Made by a program: the position numbers and the translations under genes. A DNA stretch of 64,000 bases from Bacteroidales bacterium. GTDB lineage: Bacteria; Bacteroidota; Bacteroidia; Bacteroidales; UBA932. Positions within the stretch are counted from its first letter, which is position 1, and each line of letters starts with the position of its first letter. Of this stretch, positions 1-8,032 are shown one piece after another. The stretch covers positions 62,001 to 126,000 of the forward strand of contig JAFUWZ010000011.1 of assembly GCA_017471045.1 (NCBI GenBank), written 5' to 3'. The notes under the pieces were generated by a model. That model had not been told where the DNA came from and searched no databases. It saw nothing but the letters and a program-made list of their open reading frames with translations.

Positions 1-1127
1 CGGATGAAGTCGTATTCCGCCGGGACCGACAGGAGACCGAAGCAGAAATACGCCGCGGCGACGGCCGCCCCGACCAGTGCCCAGAGGGCCGCCGTCACCC
101 CCATCGTCCCGCGCATCCAGGGCTCCCACCCCCGGCGCTTCCCGACCTGCACGAAGAGCGAGACCCAGAACGGCACCTGCGGAAGCAGGTAGATGGCCAG
201 CTTGGAGCTGAAGAGCGACAGCAGGACAAGACCGGTGAGCACCACCGACAAATAGAAGCGTTCCGGCCGGGACCGGCGCGTATCCGGCTTCTGCGGCAGG
301 CAGGCCACGACGATGGCGGGCACCGTCAGCAGGCACCAGGGAGCCGCCACGCCCCAGATCACAGCCCCGTAATACCAGAAAGGCGCCTGATGATGGAAAG
401 CATGAACCGCCCGGTCGAAGGTCTGGTGGAAGAGCAGGTTTCCCAGATACTCCGGCCCCGCTTCCGCATAAACCCCGCCCAGCCACAGCAGGCTCAGCCC
501 GCCCAGGATGGCCCAGAAGGGCCAGTTGAAGACCTTCGCAAGCGAAATGTCCCGGCCGCCGGCCACCCTATACACCAAGACGGACAGGATCGGGAGCAGC
601 AGGCCGACCGGGCCTTTGGTAAAGAGCGCCAGGAAGGTGAAAAAACCGAACCGGCCGCACTTCCCCGTCCAGGCCGCGCGAAGCGCCAGCACGATCCAGA
701 AGCACATCAGCAGGTCCATCCGCAGATAGACAGACGTCCCGAGGAACAGGCCCGTCGTCAGCAGCATCGCGGCCGCGGCGGCCCGGCTCAGCGCATGCTC
801 CCGCCGGAAGGTCCAGCGGTCCATCACCGCGACGATCCCGAGGGCCGGCAGCAACGAAAACAGCGCCAGCGCCGGCATGCTGTGGGTCCCGAACAGGCGC
901 CGGCACAGCATCACGATCCAGAAATACAGCGGCGGCTTGTCCGCATAGGGGATGCCGTGGTTGGAAAAACTCAGCCAGTGCCCGTCCGCAAGGGCCTCGT
1001 CCGCGATGCTCAAATAGCGCAGCTCGTTGGCCGGCGTGAAATCCCGCAGGACCAGCACCGGCAAGAGGCACAACAGAAACGGAAGCCATACGGAAAGCAG
1101 CGGGTGACGCTCAAACAGGGTCTTCAT
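1..1127 (-). CDS. GT39-type membrane glycosyltransferase (ArnT-like), C-terminus outside window
   Basis: Reading from 1127 toward position 1 gives about 375 codons with no stop, so the 3' end of the gene lies outside the window. The N-terminus begins MKTLFERHPLLSVWLPF. An acidic motif after the first membrane segment (FTPANELRYLSIADEA) and the later DKPPLYFWIV motif are typical of GT39/ArnT enzymes, which use polyprenyl-phosphate sugars at the periplasmic face. Many hydrophobic segments follow. It overlaps the LAB_N gene by 17 bases and follows a GT2 gene, the usual set for transferring a sugar to lipid A or another envelope acceptor. The acceptor is inferred and unknown. Confidence 0.85.
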   Translation of the reverse strand, partial: MKTLFERHPLLSVWLPFLLCLLPVLVLRDFTPANELRYLSIADEALADGHWLSFSNHGIPYADKPPLYFWIVMLCRRLFGTHSMPALALFSLLPALGIVAVMDRWTFRREHALSRAAAAAMLLTTGLFLGTSVYLRMDLLMCFWIVLALRAAWTGKCGRFGFFTFLALFTKGPVGLLLPILSVLVYRVAGGRDISLAKVFNWPFWAILGGLSLLWLGGVYAEAGPEYLGNLLFHQTFDRAVHAFHHQAPFWYYGAVIWGVAAPWCLLTVPAIVVACLPQKPDTRRSRPERFYLSVVLTGLVLLSLFSSKLAIYLLPQVPFWVSLFVQVGKRRGWEPWMRGTMGVTAALWALVGAAVAAAYFCFGLLSVPAEYDFI

Positions 1128-1749
1128 TTTTTCGGTGTGCCAAGGCGATCATGATGTTGCGGACGGAGGCCACGATGCCGATCTGGCCGGCGACGAGCAC
1201 CCAGTCGTGGCGGATCAGGCCATAGACGATGATCATCAGGGAGCCGGCCACGGAGAGGATCCAGAAGGACATCGGAAGGGAGGATTCGCCGTGCCGCACG
1301 CTATAGAACCATTGGAAGAGGAAACGCGACTTGAAGACGATCTGCCCGGCGATGCCGAAGCAGAGCAACGGGCCCGTCACTTCGGCGTCCCGGAAGAAAT
1401 CTGTCGTGAAAGAGTCCGAACGGGCCAGCATCAGCCCCACCGCGAACAGGGGAGCCACGGCGACCAGCAGCGGCACGACCCGCGGCATACGGTCGAACAG
1501 TCCCTTCGTCCGCAGGTTCCACAAATAAATATAGAAAGAGATGCACTCCCCGATCAGGATCGCGAGATCCCGGCGCAGCCAGCCGTACCAGAGCAGGATC
1601 AGCGAACCCACGATGCTGAAAAGCCAAAACAGCATCGGGGACTCGACCTTCCGGTGCTTTTCGGACAGATACCACTGGACCAGTACCCGCGCCGTGAAAA
1701 ACAGCTGGGCAGCAAATCCGACGCAATAGATCCAGAGCGGACTGTTCAT
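1111..1749 (-). CDS. Tandem LAB_N-domain membrane protein (lipid A biosynthesis N-terminal type)
   Basis: A 212-residue integral membrane protein. Two related blocks are visible: AAQLFFTARVLVQWYLSEKH near residue 13 and AGQIVFKSRFLFQWFYSVRH near residue 133. Each is followed by a similar FWLFSIVGSL/FWILSVAGSL helix and an IYLWNL/ASVRNI end. This is a duplicated LAB_N domain, found at the N-terminus of some LpxB proteins and as stand-alone small membrane proteins beside GT2/GT39 genes. A role in lipid-linked sugar modification or flipping is inferred from context. It lies 6 bases downstream of the GT2 gene and overlaps the GT39 gene. Confidence 0.85.
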   Translation of the reverse strand: MNSPLWIYCVGFAAQLFFTARVLVQWYLSEKHRKVESPMLFWLFSIVGSLILLWYGWLRRDLAILIGECISFYIYLWNLRTKGLFDRMPRVVPLLVAVAPLFAVGLMLARSDSFTTDFFRDAEVTGPLLCFGIAGQIVFKSRFLFQWFYSVRHGESSLPMSFWILSVAGSLMIIVYGLIRHDWVLVAGQIGIVASVRNIMIALAHRKNEDPV

Positions 1750-1755
1750 GGGCGC

Positions 1756-2487
1756 TTACTTCAAGTTGGTATGGGCCACAAGATAAGAAATATGCCGGGA
1801 TTTCATCCAGCGGAAGGCGAAACAATCAGCCAGAGGCCCCCAGAAACGATTCCACAGATGGTATTTGGACCGGCCGGCGGTACGAGGAAAATGGCGGACC
1901 GGGATCTGCCGGACCCGGCCCCCTTCGAGCTGGACCAGCGCCGGCAGGAAGCGGTGCATCCCGTCGAACAGGGGCAGTTTCCGGGCCATTCGGGTCCGGA
2001 TCACCTTCAGCGGGCAGCCGGTGTCCGACACGCCGTCATGCGTGAACCAGCGCCGCCATCCGTTGGCGATCCGGCTCTGCAGGCGCTTCCAGACACTGTC
2101 CCGACGCCGGCTGCGGATGCCCGTCACCAGTTCGTATTCCCCTGTCCAGGGGAGCAGGAGGTCGAAATCCTCCGGAACCGTCTGCAAATCGGCATCGATA
2201 TAGCCGCAGAGAGCCGACTCTGCGTGGTCGAATCCGGCTTTCAGCGCCGCGCTGAGTCCCTGGTTGCAGGCAAATCCGATGTAGAAAAAATCCGGATGAC
2301 GCGAGCAGGCTTCCAGGATGCGTGCTTCGCTCCCGTCCGTCGATCCGTCGTTGATCAGCAGCACGCAGGAGCGTACCGGGCATTTCGGCAGATAGGCCGC
2401 CAGCCGTTCCTCCAGCGCAGGCAGCGCCTCCTGCTCGTTGAAGACGGGCACGAGGATGGTCAGTTCGTATGCAGCGGTCGGATTCAT
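1756..2487 (-). CDS. GT2 family glycosyltransferase (dolichyl-phosphate mannose synthase/ArnC-like)
   Basis: A 243-residue GT-A enzyme. The start MNPTAAYELTILVPVFNEQE is chosen because it places the canonical GT2 opening at residues 9-20 and overlaps the upstream stop by 4 bases (ATGA), a sign of translational coupling; the longer open frame reads into the previous gene. Further motifs are LLINDGSTDGS, NQGLSAALKAGFDHA and the DxD-like IDADLQTVPEDF. It lacks C-terminal membrane helices, so it is probably a cytosolic enzyme making a polyprenyl-phosphate sugar for the GT39 partner downstream. The sugar cannot be told from sequence. Confidence 0.88.
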   Translation of the reverse strand: MNPTAAYELTILVPVFNEQEALPALEERLAAYLPKCPVRSCVLLINDGSTDGSEARILEACSRHPDFFYIGFACNQGLSAALKAGFDHAESALCGYIDADLQTVPEDFDLLLPWTGEYELVTGIRSRRRDSVWKRLQSRIANGWRRWFTHDGVSDTGCPLKVIRTRMARKLPLFDGMHRFLPALVQLEGGRVRQIPVRHFPRTAGRSKYHLWNRFWGPLADCFAFRWMKSRHISYLVAHTNLK

Positions 2488-3830
2488 TTTCGTTCCGTCG
2501 CGGGCACGGAAATGCCTTGTTGGGTGCCCAAGCGCTGACAGGCGGCGGCGCGGAGCGCTTCGCTGGCTGAGAACAGCACGCCGGCGGTGCCGCGGTAGGT
2601 CCCGGAACCGACCGGCGTGCCGTCGAGCTTGTACCACTCGTAGAAACCGCCGTGGTCCACGACCCGCTGCAGCATGGGCCGCAGCGCATCGTACGCTTCT
2701 TGCAGCATCCCGTTCTGTACCAGGGCCCGGATCCAACGGGCGCCGAACCAGGTCCAGTCGCCGCCGTTCTGATACTGGTACGCCCCCATCATCGGGTTGG
2801 CGAAAGTCCCGGAGGGGTAGGCCGGGTACAAGGTCAGGCCGACGGACTGCGCCCCGGCCGCCGCGACATGCTCCAGCATCCGGGCATGGGTCGCAGCCAC
2901 CTCTTCCGGGCTCAGCAGGCCTGCGAGCGCCGCAACGGCCGTCCCGCCGTGATACCAGATCGCCTCTTCGTCCAGGTCCGCCGGGAAGGGAGAACCGGCC
3001 AGATAGAGGTGGGGGTGGAACTTCTGCCGCTCCGGATCCCAGAGGTGCGCGCGCACGTTGGCGCAGACTCCTTCCTTCAGGGCGGTCCAGGGCGCGGCGA
3101 GGCTGTCCGCCCCGGCAGTCCGGCAGAGGGCGGCCAGGTCGTCCAAGGCCAGGACGAACATGGCGTTGTCGTAGATATCGACGGTATAGTGGGTGTTCTC
3201 ATCGATCTCGACGCCCCAGCCGTGCTCGGGCTGCACGTCGCCCCAGTCCGCGGTCGTCGCCCCGGTGATCAGTCCATATCCGTCGTCCCACTTGTGTTTC
3301 CGGAGGTAGCCCATCGCGTCTTCCAGGTGAGCGAGCACGGTCTTGCCGCCTCGCACGGAAGTGAGCCAGGCCACGTCGCCGGTCCGGTCCACATACTGCC
3401 GCACGGCCTGGACCAGGGATGACTCCTGGTCGGTCTCGACGGTGTTCTTGTGGGCCGCCAGGCGGGGACGCGCCCGGCTGTAGCGGTAATGGTAGTGGAC
3501 GGCGTTGGTATCGACGTCGGAGACAAATGCGTCGGGGATGTCTCCTTCCGGCCCTTGGAAGTCCAGGAAGGTCTCCAGCGCGTCACGGACCTGGGCCGTG
3601 TCGCAGACCGTCAGGGACAGCGCGACGAAGGTGTTGAAGTCCCGGATCCAGACCTCCTTGTACACCGATCCGGCGTTGAACCCCGTGGCGGCCAGAGCCT
3701 GCGCCATCGAGTCCACCTGCGCCATCAGCGGGTCCTGCACGACCTGCCGCAGGAAGAGGGTCTCCCCGTCTTCCCGGCAGGAAAGCAGCAGGACAGGCAG
3801 CAGCAGGAGTATGAGCATCCGGCGGTTCAT
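2484..3830 (-). CDS. Six-hairpin glycosidase-like lipoprotein
   Basis: A 448-residue protein with a lipoprotein signal (LLLLPVLLLSC, lipidated Cys18), so it is probably exported and membrane anchored. The mature part is rich in alpha-hairpin motifs of (alpha/alpha)6-barrel enzymes, such as YKEVWIRDFNTFVALSL, TVETDQESSLVQAVRQY, DIYDNAMFVLAL and NGGDWTWFGARWIRALV. The acidic WIRD and ETDQE motifs resemble amylo-alpha-1,6-glucosidase and GH63-like families, but I cannot assign a GH number. It sits 4 bases from the ROK kinase gene and overlaps the GT2 gene, which suggests a glycan-processing role tied to a cytosolic sugar kinase. Substrate unknown. Confidence 0.7.
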   Translation of the reverse strand: MNRRMLILLLLPVLLLSCREDGETLFLRQVVQDPLMAQVDSMAQALAATGFNAGSVYKEVWIRDFNTFVALSLTVCDTAQVRDALETFLDFQGPEGDIPDAFVSDVDTNAVHYHYRYSRARPRLAAHKNTVETDQESSLVQAVRQYVDRTGDVAWLTSVRGGKTVLAHLEDAMGYLRKHKWDDGYGLITGATTADWGDVQPEHGWGVEIDENTHYTVDIYDNAMFVLALDDLAALCRTAGADSLAAPWTALKEGVCANVRAHLWDPERQKFHPHLYLAGSPFPADLDEEAIWYHGGTAVAALAGLLSPEEVAATHARMLEHVAAAGAQSVGLTLYPAYPSGTFANPMMGAYQYQNGGDWTWFGARWIRALVQNGMLQEAYDALRPMLQRVVDHGGFYEWYKLDGTPVGSGTYRGTAGVLFSASEALRAAACQRLGTQQGISVPATERK

Positions 3831-3834
3831 AGGA

Positions 3835-4713
3835 TCATCCGACCTTGAAGAGCGATGCGGCTCCGATCATCGCGGCCTGGTCGAGCAGGGTGGAAGTGCG
3901 GACTTCGACCCCTTCCGGCATCCCCGCAAGCAGCGGCTCGCAGAAGAGCGGGTAATTGCGGGAGATGTTGCCGCCGAGCACCAGGGTGTCGGCGCCGAAT
4001 TTCTCCAGCACCGGCGCGGCGAAGGCGGCCAGCCGTCCGCCGTATTCCCGGAAAAGCTGCCGGGCCTCGGGCTCCGTCGCACAGGCCTGGGCGACTTCCT
4101 TGGCGCCGGGGACCGTCTTGCCCGTCAGGGCCAGGTAGCGGCCGACCACCCAGCGGGTGGAGAAACTGGCATCGACGACCGTGCCCTCGAAGGGCAGGTT
4201 CCAGACTTCGCCCCCTTCCGGCACGCGGTCGGAGTGCTCGACCAGGACCCCGTCTTCGACAAATCCGGATCCGACGCCGGTACCGAGGGTCAGCGCCAGC
4301 ACGCGCCGGCGGTCGCGCCCGCTGCCGCAGAAGCATTCGCCGAGGGCGAAAGCCGAGGCGTCATTGATGAACTTGAAGGAGATCCCGGCGTCTTCGAGCT
4401 GCCGGTGGAGCTCATCCGGCATGTTCAGGCCGTAGAGGTGCTGGAACTTCTGCTCCATCCACGGGATGCCTTTCTCATAATCAAAGGGACCCGGAAACGC
4501 GAGACCGATCTGGTCCACGCGCTCCCCGAAAGCGTCCATCGTGCCCTGGAGGTTGGCCTTGAAGCAGGACAGGATGGCTTCGGCGGGACCGCTGCTGTCC
4601 ATGGGGGTGAGGACGGGTTCGCTGCAGAGGGCCTTGCGGTCGAGATCGACTACGGCGGAGCAGAGGTGGGAACCGCCCACATCCACGCCGATCGCATATT
4701 TCTTGGGATTCAT
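3835..4713 (-). CDS. ROK family sugar kinase
   Basis: A 292-residue ROK protein without an N-terminal helix-turn-helix, so it is a kinase rather than a repressor. The phosphate-binding opening IGVDVGGSHLCSAVVDLD lies at residues 8-25; FINDASAFALGE holds the expected catalytic Asp, followed by LTLGTGVGSGFVEDGVLVE. The classic ROK cysteine zinc motif is not obvious. It probably phosphorylates a hexose such as glucose or mannose with ATP; specificity is not readable. It is the first gene of the minus-strand operon, with a good promoter just upstream, and is followed 4 bases later by the glycosidase-like lipoprotein. Confidence 0.85.
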   Translation of the reverse strand: MNPKKYAIGVDVGGSHLCSAVVDLDRKALCSEPVLTPMDSSGPAEAILSCFKANLQGTMDAFGERVDQIGLAFPGPFDYEKGIPWMEQKFQHLYGLNMPDELHRQLEDAGISFKFINDASAFALGECFCGSGRDRRRVLALTLGTGVGSGFVEDGVLVEHSDRVPEGGEVWNLPFEGTVVDASFSTRWVVGRYLALTGKTVPGAKEVAQACATEPEARQLFREYGGRLAAFAAPVLEKFGADTLVLGGNISRNYPLFCEPLLAGMPEGVEVRTSTLLDQAAMIGAASLFKVG

Positions 4714-4750
4714 CTGGATATTGGTTTTTGATCGTTACTATCTTATCAAA

Positions 4751-4781
4751 CAAATATACAACCTTTCCACAATGATTGCAA
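4751..4781 (-). promoter_or_regulatory. Bacteroidetes-type promoter of the ROK operon
   Basis: On the minus strand a TTGC (-33) is followed after 19 bases by TATATTTG, a perfect TAnnTTTG -7 element. Transcription should start about 40 bases upstream of the ROK start codon. Confidence 0.65.
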
Positions 4782-4820
4782 CTCTCCCCTTTTTTCAAAA
4801 AAAAGCAAAAAAAATGAAAA

Positions 4821-4834
4821 TATCGCTTGCGATA
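4821..4834. promoter_or_regulatory. Palindromic operator candidate, copy 1
   Basis: The sequence tatcgcttgcgata has ATCGC/GCGAT arms around TT. It overlaps the -33 region of the promoter at 4827-4856. An inverted copy lies 36 bases downstream. The size and placement fit a MarR/OhrR dimer site; the regulator encoded at 5893 is the obvious candidate. Confidence 0.55.
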
Positions 4835-4856
4835 TAAAATTTTTGCTGTATATTTG
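4827..4856 (+). promoter_or_regulatory. Promoter of the ferritin-gpx-ohrR operon
   Basis: TTGC at 4827-4830 and TATATTTG at 4849-4856 match the Bacteroidetes -33/-7 pattern (spacing 18). The predicted start site near 4861-4863 falls inside palindrome copy 2, while the -33 lies in copy 1, so a bound repressor would cover both ends of the promoter. Confidence 0.6.
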
Positions 4857-4870
4857 TATCGCAAGCGATA
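4857..4870. promoter_or_regulatory. Palindromic operator candidate, copy 2
   Basis: The sequence tatcgcaagcgata is the exact reverse complement of copy 1. It begins immediately after the -7 element and covers the predicted transcription start. Confidence 0.55.
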
Positions 4871-4893
4871 TAAGCCAATCAAACATACACAGC

Positions 4894-5349
4894 ATGAACG
4901 CACAGAAATCCATCGAAATCCTGCAGGCCTACGCCACCGGCCTGGCCGCCCAGTCCCTCGCCCACAAAGTCCAGGGAAAAGTCTTCGCTTCCCAGGGCCT
5001 GGGCAAACTCGCCGAAAAGTACGCGGAACACGCGGCGGAAGAGATGGGCTGGGTCGACCAGTTCATCGGCCGCATCCTCGACCTCGGCGGCCAGGCCAAG
5101 GTCGAGGCCGCTCCTGCGTAGCCCATTTACACCGATCCCGTCGAGTTCCTCAAAGCTGACCTCGAGGTCTCCGAGCGCGAAGTCCCTGTCCTGGGTCAGG
5201 CCGCCCTCTCCCTCGCGGAAGACATGACCACCTTCGACCTCCTCAAAGCCTACTACAAGGATGAGGAAGAGGACATGTACTGGAGTCAGGAGCAGCTCGG
5301 CCTGATCCGGCTCATCGGCCGGGAGAACTGGCTCACCAAACAACTCTAA
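4894..5349 (+). pseudogene. Bacterioferritin-like ferroxidase gene with one in-frame TAG
   Basis: From ATG 4894 one frame runs to TAA 5347-5349, interrupted only by TAG at 5119-5121 (codon 76). Before the stop, HAAEEMGWVDQFIGRILDLGG matches the bacterioferritin helix ending with ILxLGG. After it, PIYTDPVEFLKADL and EEEDMYWSQEQLGLIRLIGR match the C-terminal half (E-x-x-x-W-x-x-x-Q-L-x-L-I-x-x-IG). Codon use looks intact on both sides, so this is a recent nonsense change, a sequencing error, or readthrough. As written the product would be 75 residues and lack half the diiron site. An iron/peroxide defence role fits the gpx-ohrR neighbours. Confidence 0.7.
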
Positions 5350-5353
5350 ATAA

Positions 5354-5896
5354 ATGAAGTTCAAAATCCTGGCGGTCTTGACGCTGCTGCTGTCGGCCGC
5401 CGCTTATGCACAAAACGACATGGCAACTATCTATGATTTCAAAGCCCTCGACAACAAGGGCGCCGAGGTAGACTTCTCCCAGTACAAAGGGAAGGTGCTC
5501 CTCATCGTCAACACTGCTTCCAAATGCGGTTTCACTCCCCAGTACGACGGCCTCGAAGCCCTCTACAAAAAGTACAAGGACCAGGGTCTCGTCGTGATCG
5601 GCTTCCCCTGCGACCAGTTCGCCCACCAGGAGCCCGGCACGGACGAGGAGATCGCCCAATTCTGCCGCCTCAACCACGGCGTCACCTTCCCGCTGATGAG
5701 CAAGATTGAAGTCAATGGTGACGGTGCCCACCCGATCTACAAATATCTCAAGGGCGAGGCCAAGGGCCTGCTCGGCAGTGCGATCAAGTGGAACTTCACC
5801 AAGTTCCTCATCTCCCGCGACGGCACCCGGATCGAGCGTTTCGCTCCGACCACCACGCCGGAAGCCCTCGACGACAAGATTGCGGCCCTGCTATGA
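5354..5896 (+). CDS. Exported glutathione peroxidase-family thiol peroxidase
   Basis: A 180-residue protein with an N-terminal signal (LTLLLSAAAYAQ), so probably periplasmic. Family motifs are in order: peroxidatic Cys in NTASKCGFTPQYDGLEAL, GFPCDQFAHQEPGTDEEI with a second Cys, and WNFTKFLISRDG. It is the Cys-type, not a selenoprotein, and bacterial members usually use thioredoxin rather than glutathione. It should reduce organic or lipid hydroperoxides. It begins 4 bases after the ferritin-like frame and its stop overlaps the start of the OhrR gene, making a three-gene peroxide operon. Confidence 0.9.
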   Translation: MKFKILAVLTLLLSAAAYAQNDMATIYDFKALDNKGAEVDFSQYKGKVLLIVNTASKCGFTPQYDGLEALYKKYKDQGLVVIGFPCDQFAHQEPGTDEEIAQFCRLNHGVTFPLMSKIEVNGDGAHPIYKYLKGEAKGLLGSAIKWNFTKFLISRDGTRIERFAPTTTPEALDDKIAALL

Positions 5897-6339
5897 GAGA
5901 AGAACTGAGACTGGACAACCAGCTGTGCTTCCGCCTCTATACGGCGTCGCGCCTGCTTACCCAGGCGTACCACCCGCTGTTGTCCAGGCTCGGACTCACC
6001 TACCCGCAGTACCTCGTCATGATGGTCCTGTGGGAGACGGATGCCCAGCCCGTCAACGACATCGCCAAACGCTTGCTGCTGGAGACCAACACGGTCACTC
6101 CCCTGCTGAAACGCATGGAGGCGGAAGGCCTGGTCCGAAGGGAGAAGCCCACCGGCAACGGGTCTGACGGCCGTCAGGTGATCGTACGCATGACCCAAAA
6201 AGGACGCGACCTCGAGTCCGACGCCGCGTGTGTACCATACCAGATCAGCGGCGCCGCCGCGTGCCGCAGCATCACGGCACAGAGCGCCCCGCAGCTCTAC
6301 GGGATGCTGGACGACTTGATCGCCACGCTGAAAAGATAA
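5893..6339 (+). CDS. OhrR-type MarR family organic-peroxide regulator
   Basis: A 148-residue winged-helix protein. The start MREELRLDNQLCF is set by the ATGA overlap with the peroxidase stop. The conserved OhrR sensing Cys is Cys12, followed by the family hallmark GLTYPQYLVMMVLWE (residues 34-48); the wing carries DGRQVIVRMTQKGR. Cys113 and Cys124 could supply the partner thiol of a 2-Cys sensor. OhrR proteins repress peroxide-defence genes until oxidised. The twin palindromes at 4821 and 4857, around the operon promoter, are its likely operators, giving autoregulation. Operator assignment is inferred. Confidence 0.88.
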   Translation: MREELRLDNQLCFRLYTASRLLTQAYHPLLSRLGLTYPQYLVMMVLWETDAQPVNDIAKRLLLETNTVTPLLKRMEAEGLVRREKPTGNGSDGRQVIVRMTQKGRDLESDAACVPYQISGAAACRSITAQSAPQLYGMLDDLIATLKR

Positions 6340-6342
6340 TGC

Positions 6343-7959
6343 TCAGAACGACAGGAGCGGGGTGGCGAGGGCCTTTTTCAGCTGATCATCATAGCGCAGA
6401 CGCACCTGGATCCCGGCTTCCTGATAGAAATACCGGACGGCGATTTCCTCCTCGATAAAGGGGAGGATTTCGTCTTTTTTCAGGCGCAGGAATGCCTCCT
6501 TGTCCATATCCAGCGCCTTTTCCACCGCCGCAAGCCGATCCGTCATCGCTTCGGCGAGTCCATCCTTTTCCAGTTCCTTTTTCATCTGGTCGAAATAGGT
6601 CCGTGCGCTGGAGCGGTAGTCGAAGGTCTTGTCCTTCGCGAAGGCGATGAAGTCCTCGTAGTCCGCATCGCAGAAATGGAAGTCCGCGACCGCCGGGATG
6701 CTTTCGTGCGAGCGCACGAAATGCAGCGCATACTGCTCCAGGATGCCGCCATAGACCAGGGAATAGACCAGGCGGCTGTAATCCTTGACCGGCAGTTCGA
6801 TGTCCGGCGTGATGCCGCCGCCGTCCCGCACGGTCCGTCCGTGGGCCGTCTTGAACTCCGTGGTCAGCGAGTCGGGGATGTGGCCCACGCTGCCGTCCTC
6901 GTTGCGATGGCTGTAATCGATCGCCTGGACGCAGCGCCCGCTGGGGGTGTAGTACTTGGCCGTCGTGACCTTCATCGTGCCGTTGTACGGCAGCGGCCGC
7001 ATGCTCTGCACCAGGCCCTTGCCATAGGTCCGGCGGCCCATGATGGTCGCGCGGTCGTAGTCCTGCAGGGCGCCGGACACGATCTCGGAGGAAGACGCCG
7101 TCCCGGAGTCCACCAGCACGATGACAGGCAGCTCCGTATCCACCGGATCGAAAGTGGTCTTGTAGGCCGTCTCCTGGCCCTGGTTGTTCCGGGCCGTGAC
7201 GACGACCGAGCCTTTCGGCACGAAGAGGGAGACGATGCCCACCGCCTCGCTGAGCAGCCCGCCGCCGTTGCCGCGCAGGTCCAGCACCAGGCGTTTCATA
7301 CCCTGGTCCTTGAGCGAGAGCAGGGCCGCCCGCACGTCGTTGGACACCTTCTCGGTGAATCCGGTCTGGAGGATGTAGCCGGTCGTATCGTCCAGCATGG
7401 CGGCGTATTCGACGTCCGGCAGGTGGATGCGCTCGCGCACGATGGTGACGTCCTCGACCTGACCGCCACGTACCTTCCGCACCTTGAAGCGGACCGGCGT
7501 GCCGGGCTTGCCTTTCATCCTGTCGCTGCACTCCTTGGTCTCCAGGCCGGCGACGCTGACCCCGTCGATCTCCAGGATCTCATCCCCGCAGACCAGGCCG
7601 CCCTTGACGGCAGGCGAACCGGCGTAGGGCTCGTTGATATAGACCGGGCCGTCCTTTTCGGGCTTGAAGATGATCGCGCCGATGCCGCCGTAGGTCTTGC
7701 CCAGCATCATCTGCAGGTCCTCCGTCTCCTCCTCCGGGATGTAGATCGTGTAGGGATCCAGCTCTTCGAGCATCGCGTCGATGCCCGCCCGCTCGATCCG
7801 GCCGACCGGCAGGGAGTCCACGTAGGAGCGGTTCAGCTCTTTCAGGATGGCGTTCTGGATCTCGGTCCACTTGCCGAGTTCGAAATTCTTGGTCTGCGCA
7901 TAAAGGCCCGTCGCCCCGCAGAGCGAGAGGACTGTCAGGAGTATGGTAATTCTTTTCAT
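6343..7959 (-). CDS. S41 C-terminal processing peptidase with PDZ domain
   Basis: A 538-residue exported protease. A signal peptide ends near GLYAQ (residue 22). A PDZ domain lies at about 90-165 (YGGIGAIIF, AGSPAVKGGLVCGDEILEIDG). The S41 core holds LVLDLRGNGGGLL, the catalytic Ser289 in DSGTASSSEIVSGAL and Lys314 in RRTYGKGLVQ. It should cut periplasmic proteins at their C-termini. A start two codons earlier (7965, MIM) is equally possible. It is convergent with ohrR, with 3 bases between stops, and divergent from rdgB across a 93-base region with a palindrome. Confidence 0.92.
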   Translation of the reverse strand: MKRITILLTVLSLCGATGLYAQTKNFELGKWTEIQNAILKELNRSYVDSLPVGRIERAGIDAMLEELDPYTIYIPEEETEDLQMMLGKTYGGIGAIIFKPEKDGPVYINEPYAGSPAVKGGLVCGDEILEIDGVSVAGLETKECSDRMKGKPGTPVRFKVRKVRGGQVEDVTIVRERIHLPDVEYAAMLDDTTGYILQTGFTEKVSNDVRAALLSLKDQGMKRLVLDLRGNGGGLLSEAVGIVSLFVPKGSVVVTARNNQGQETAYKTTFDPVDTELPVIVLVDSGTASSSEIVSGALQDYDRATIMGRRTYGKGLVQSMRPLPYNGTMKVTTAKYYTPSGRCVQAIDYSHRNEDGSVGHIPDSLTTEFKTAHGRTVRDGGGITPDIELPVKDYSRLVYSLVYGGILEQYALHFVRSHESIPAVADFHFCDADYEDFIAFAKDKTFDYRSSARTYFDQMKKELEKDGLAEAMTDRLAAVEKALDMDKEAFLRLKKDEILPFIEEEIAVRYFYQEAGIQVRLRYDDQLKKALATPLLSF

Positions 7960-8016
7960 GATCATCTGAGTTTCAGGCTGATGGTACAGCCGGCGGACAA
8001 AGGGTTCTGCAAAAAC

Positions 8017-8032
8017 TGTACGAAGTCGTACA
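8017..8032. promoter_or_regulatory. Palindrome in the S41 protease/rdgB divergent promoter region
   Basis: The 16 bases tgtacgaagtcgtaca have perfect 7-base arms (TGTACGA/TCGTACA) around AG. It ends at the minus-strand -7 element CAAATTTA (8031-8038, read TAAATTTG) and lies just upstream of the plus-strand TATTTTTG. It may be a regulator site; no regulator is evident nearby. Confidence 0.35.

Noticed and set aside
4857..4893. An alternative start for the ferritin-like gene further upstream (MLYICIASDIS...)
   Set aside because: It would place the promoter -7 element and the palindrome inside the coding sequence. The MNAQKS start fits the family.
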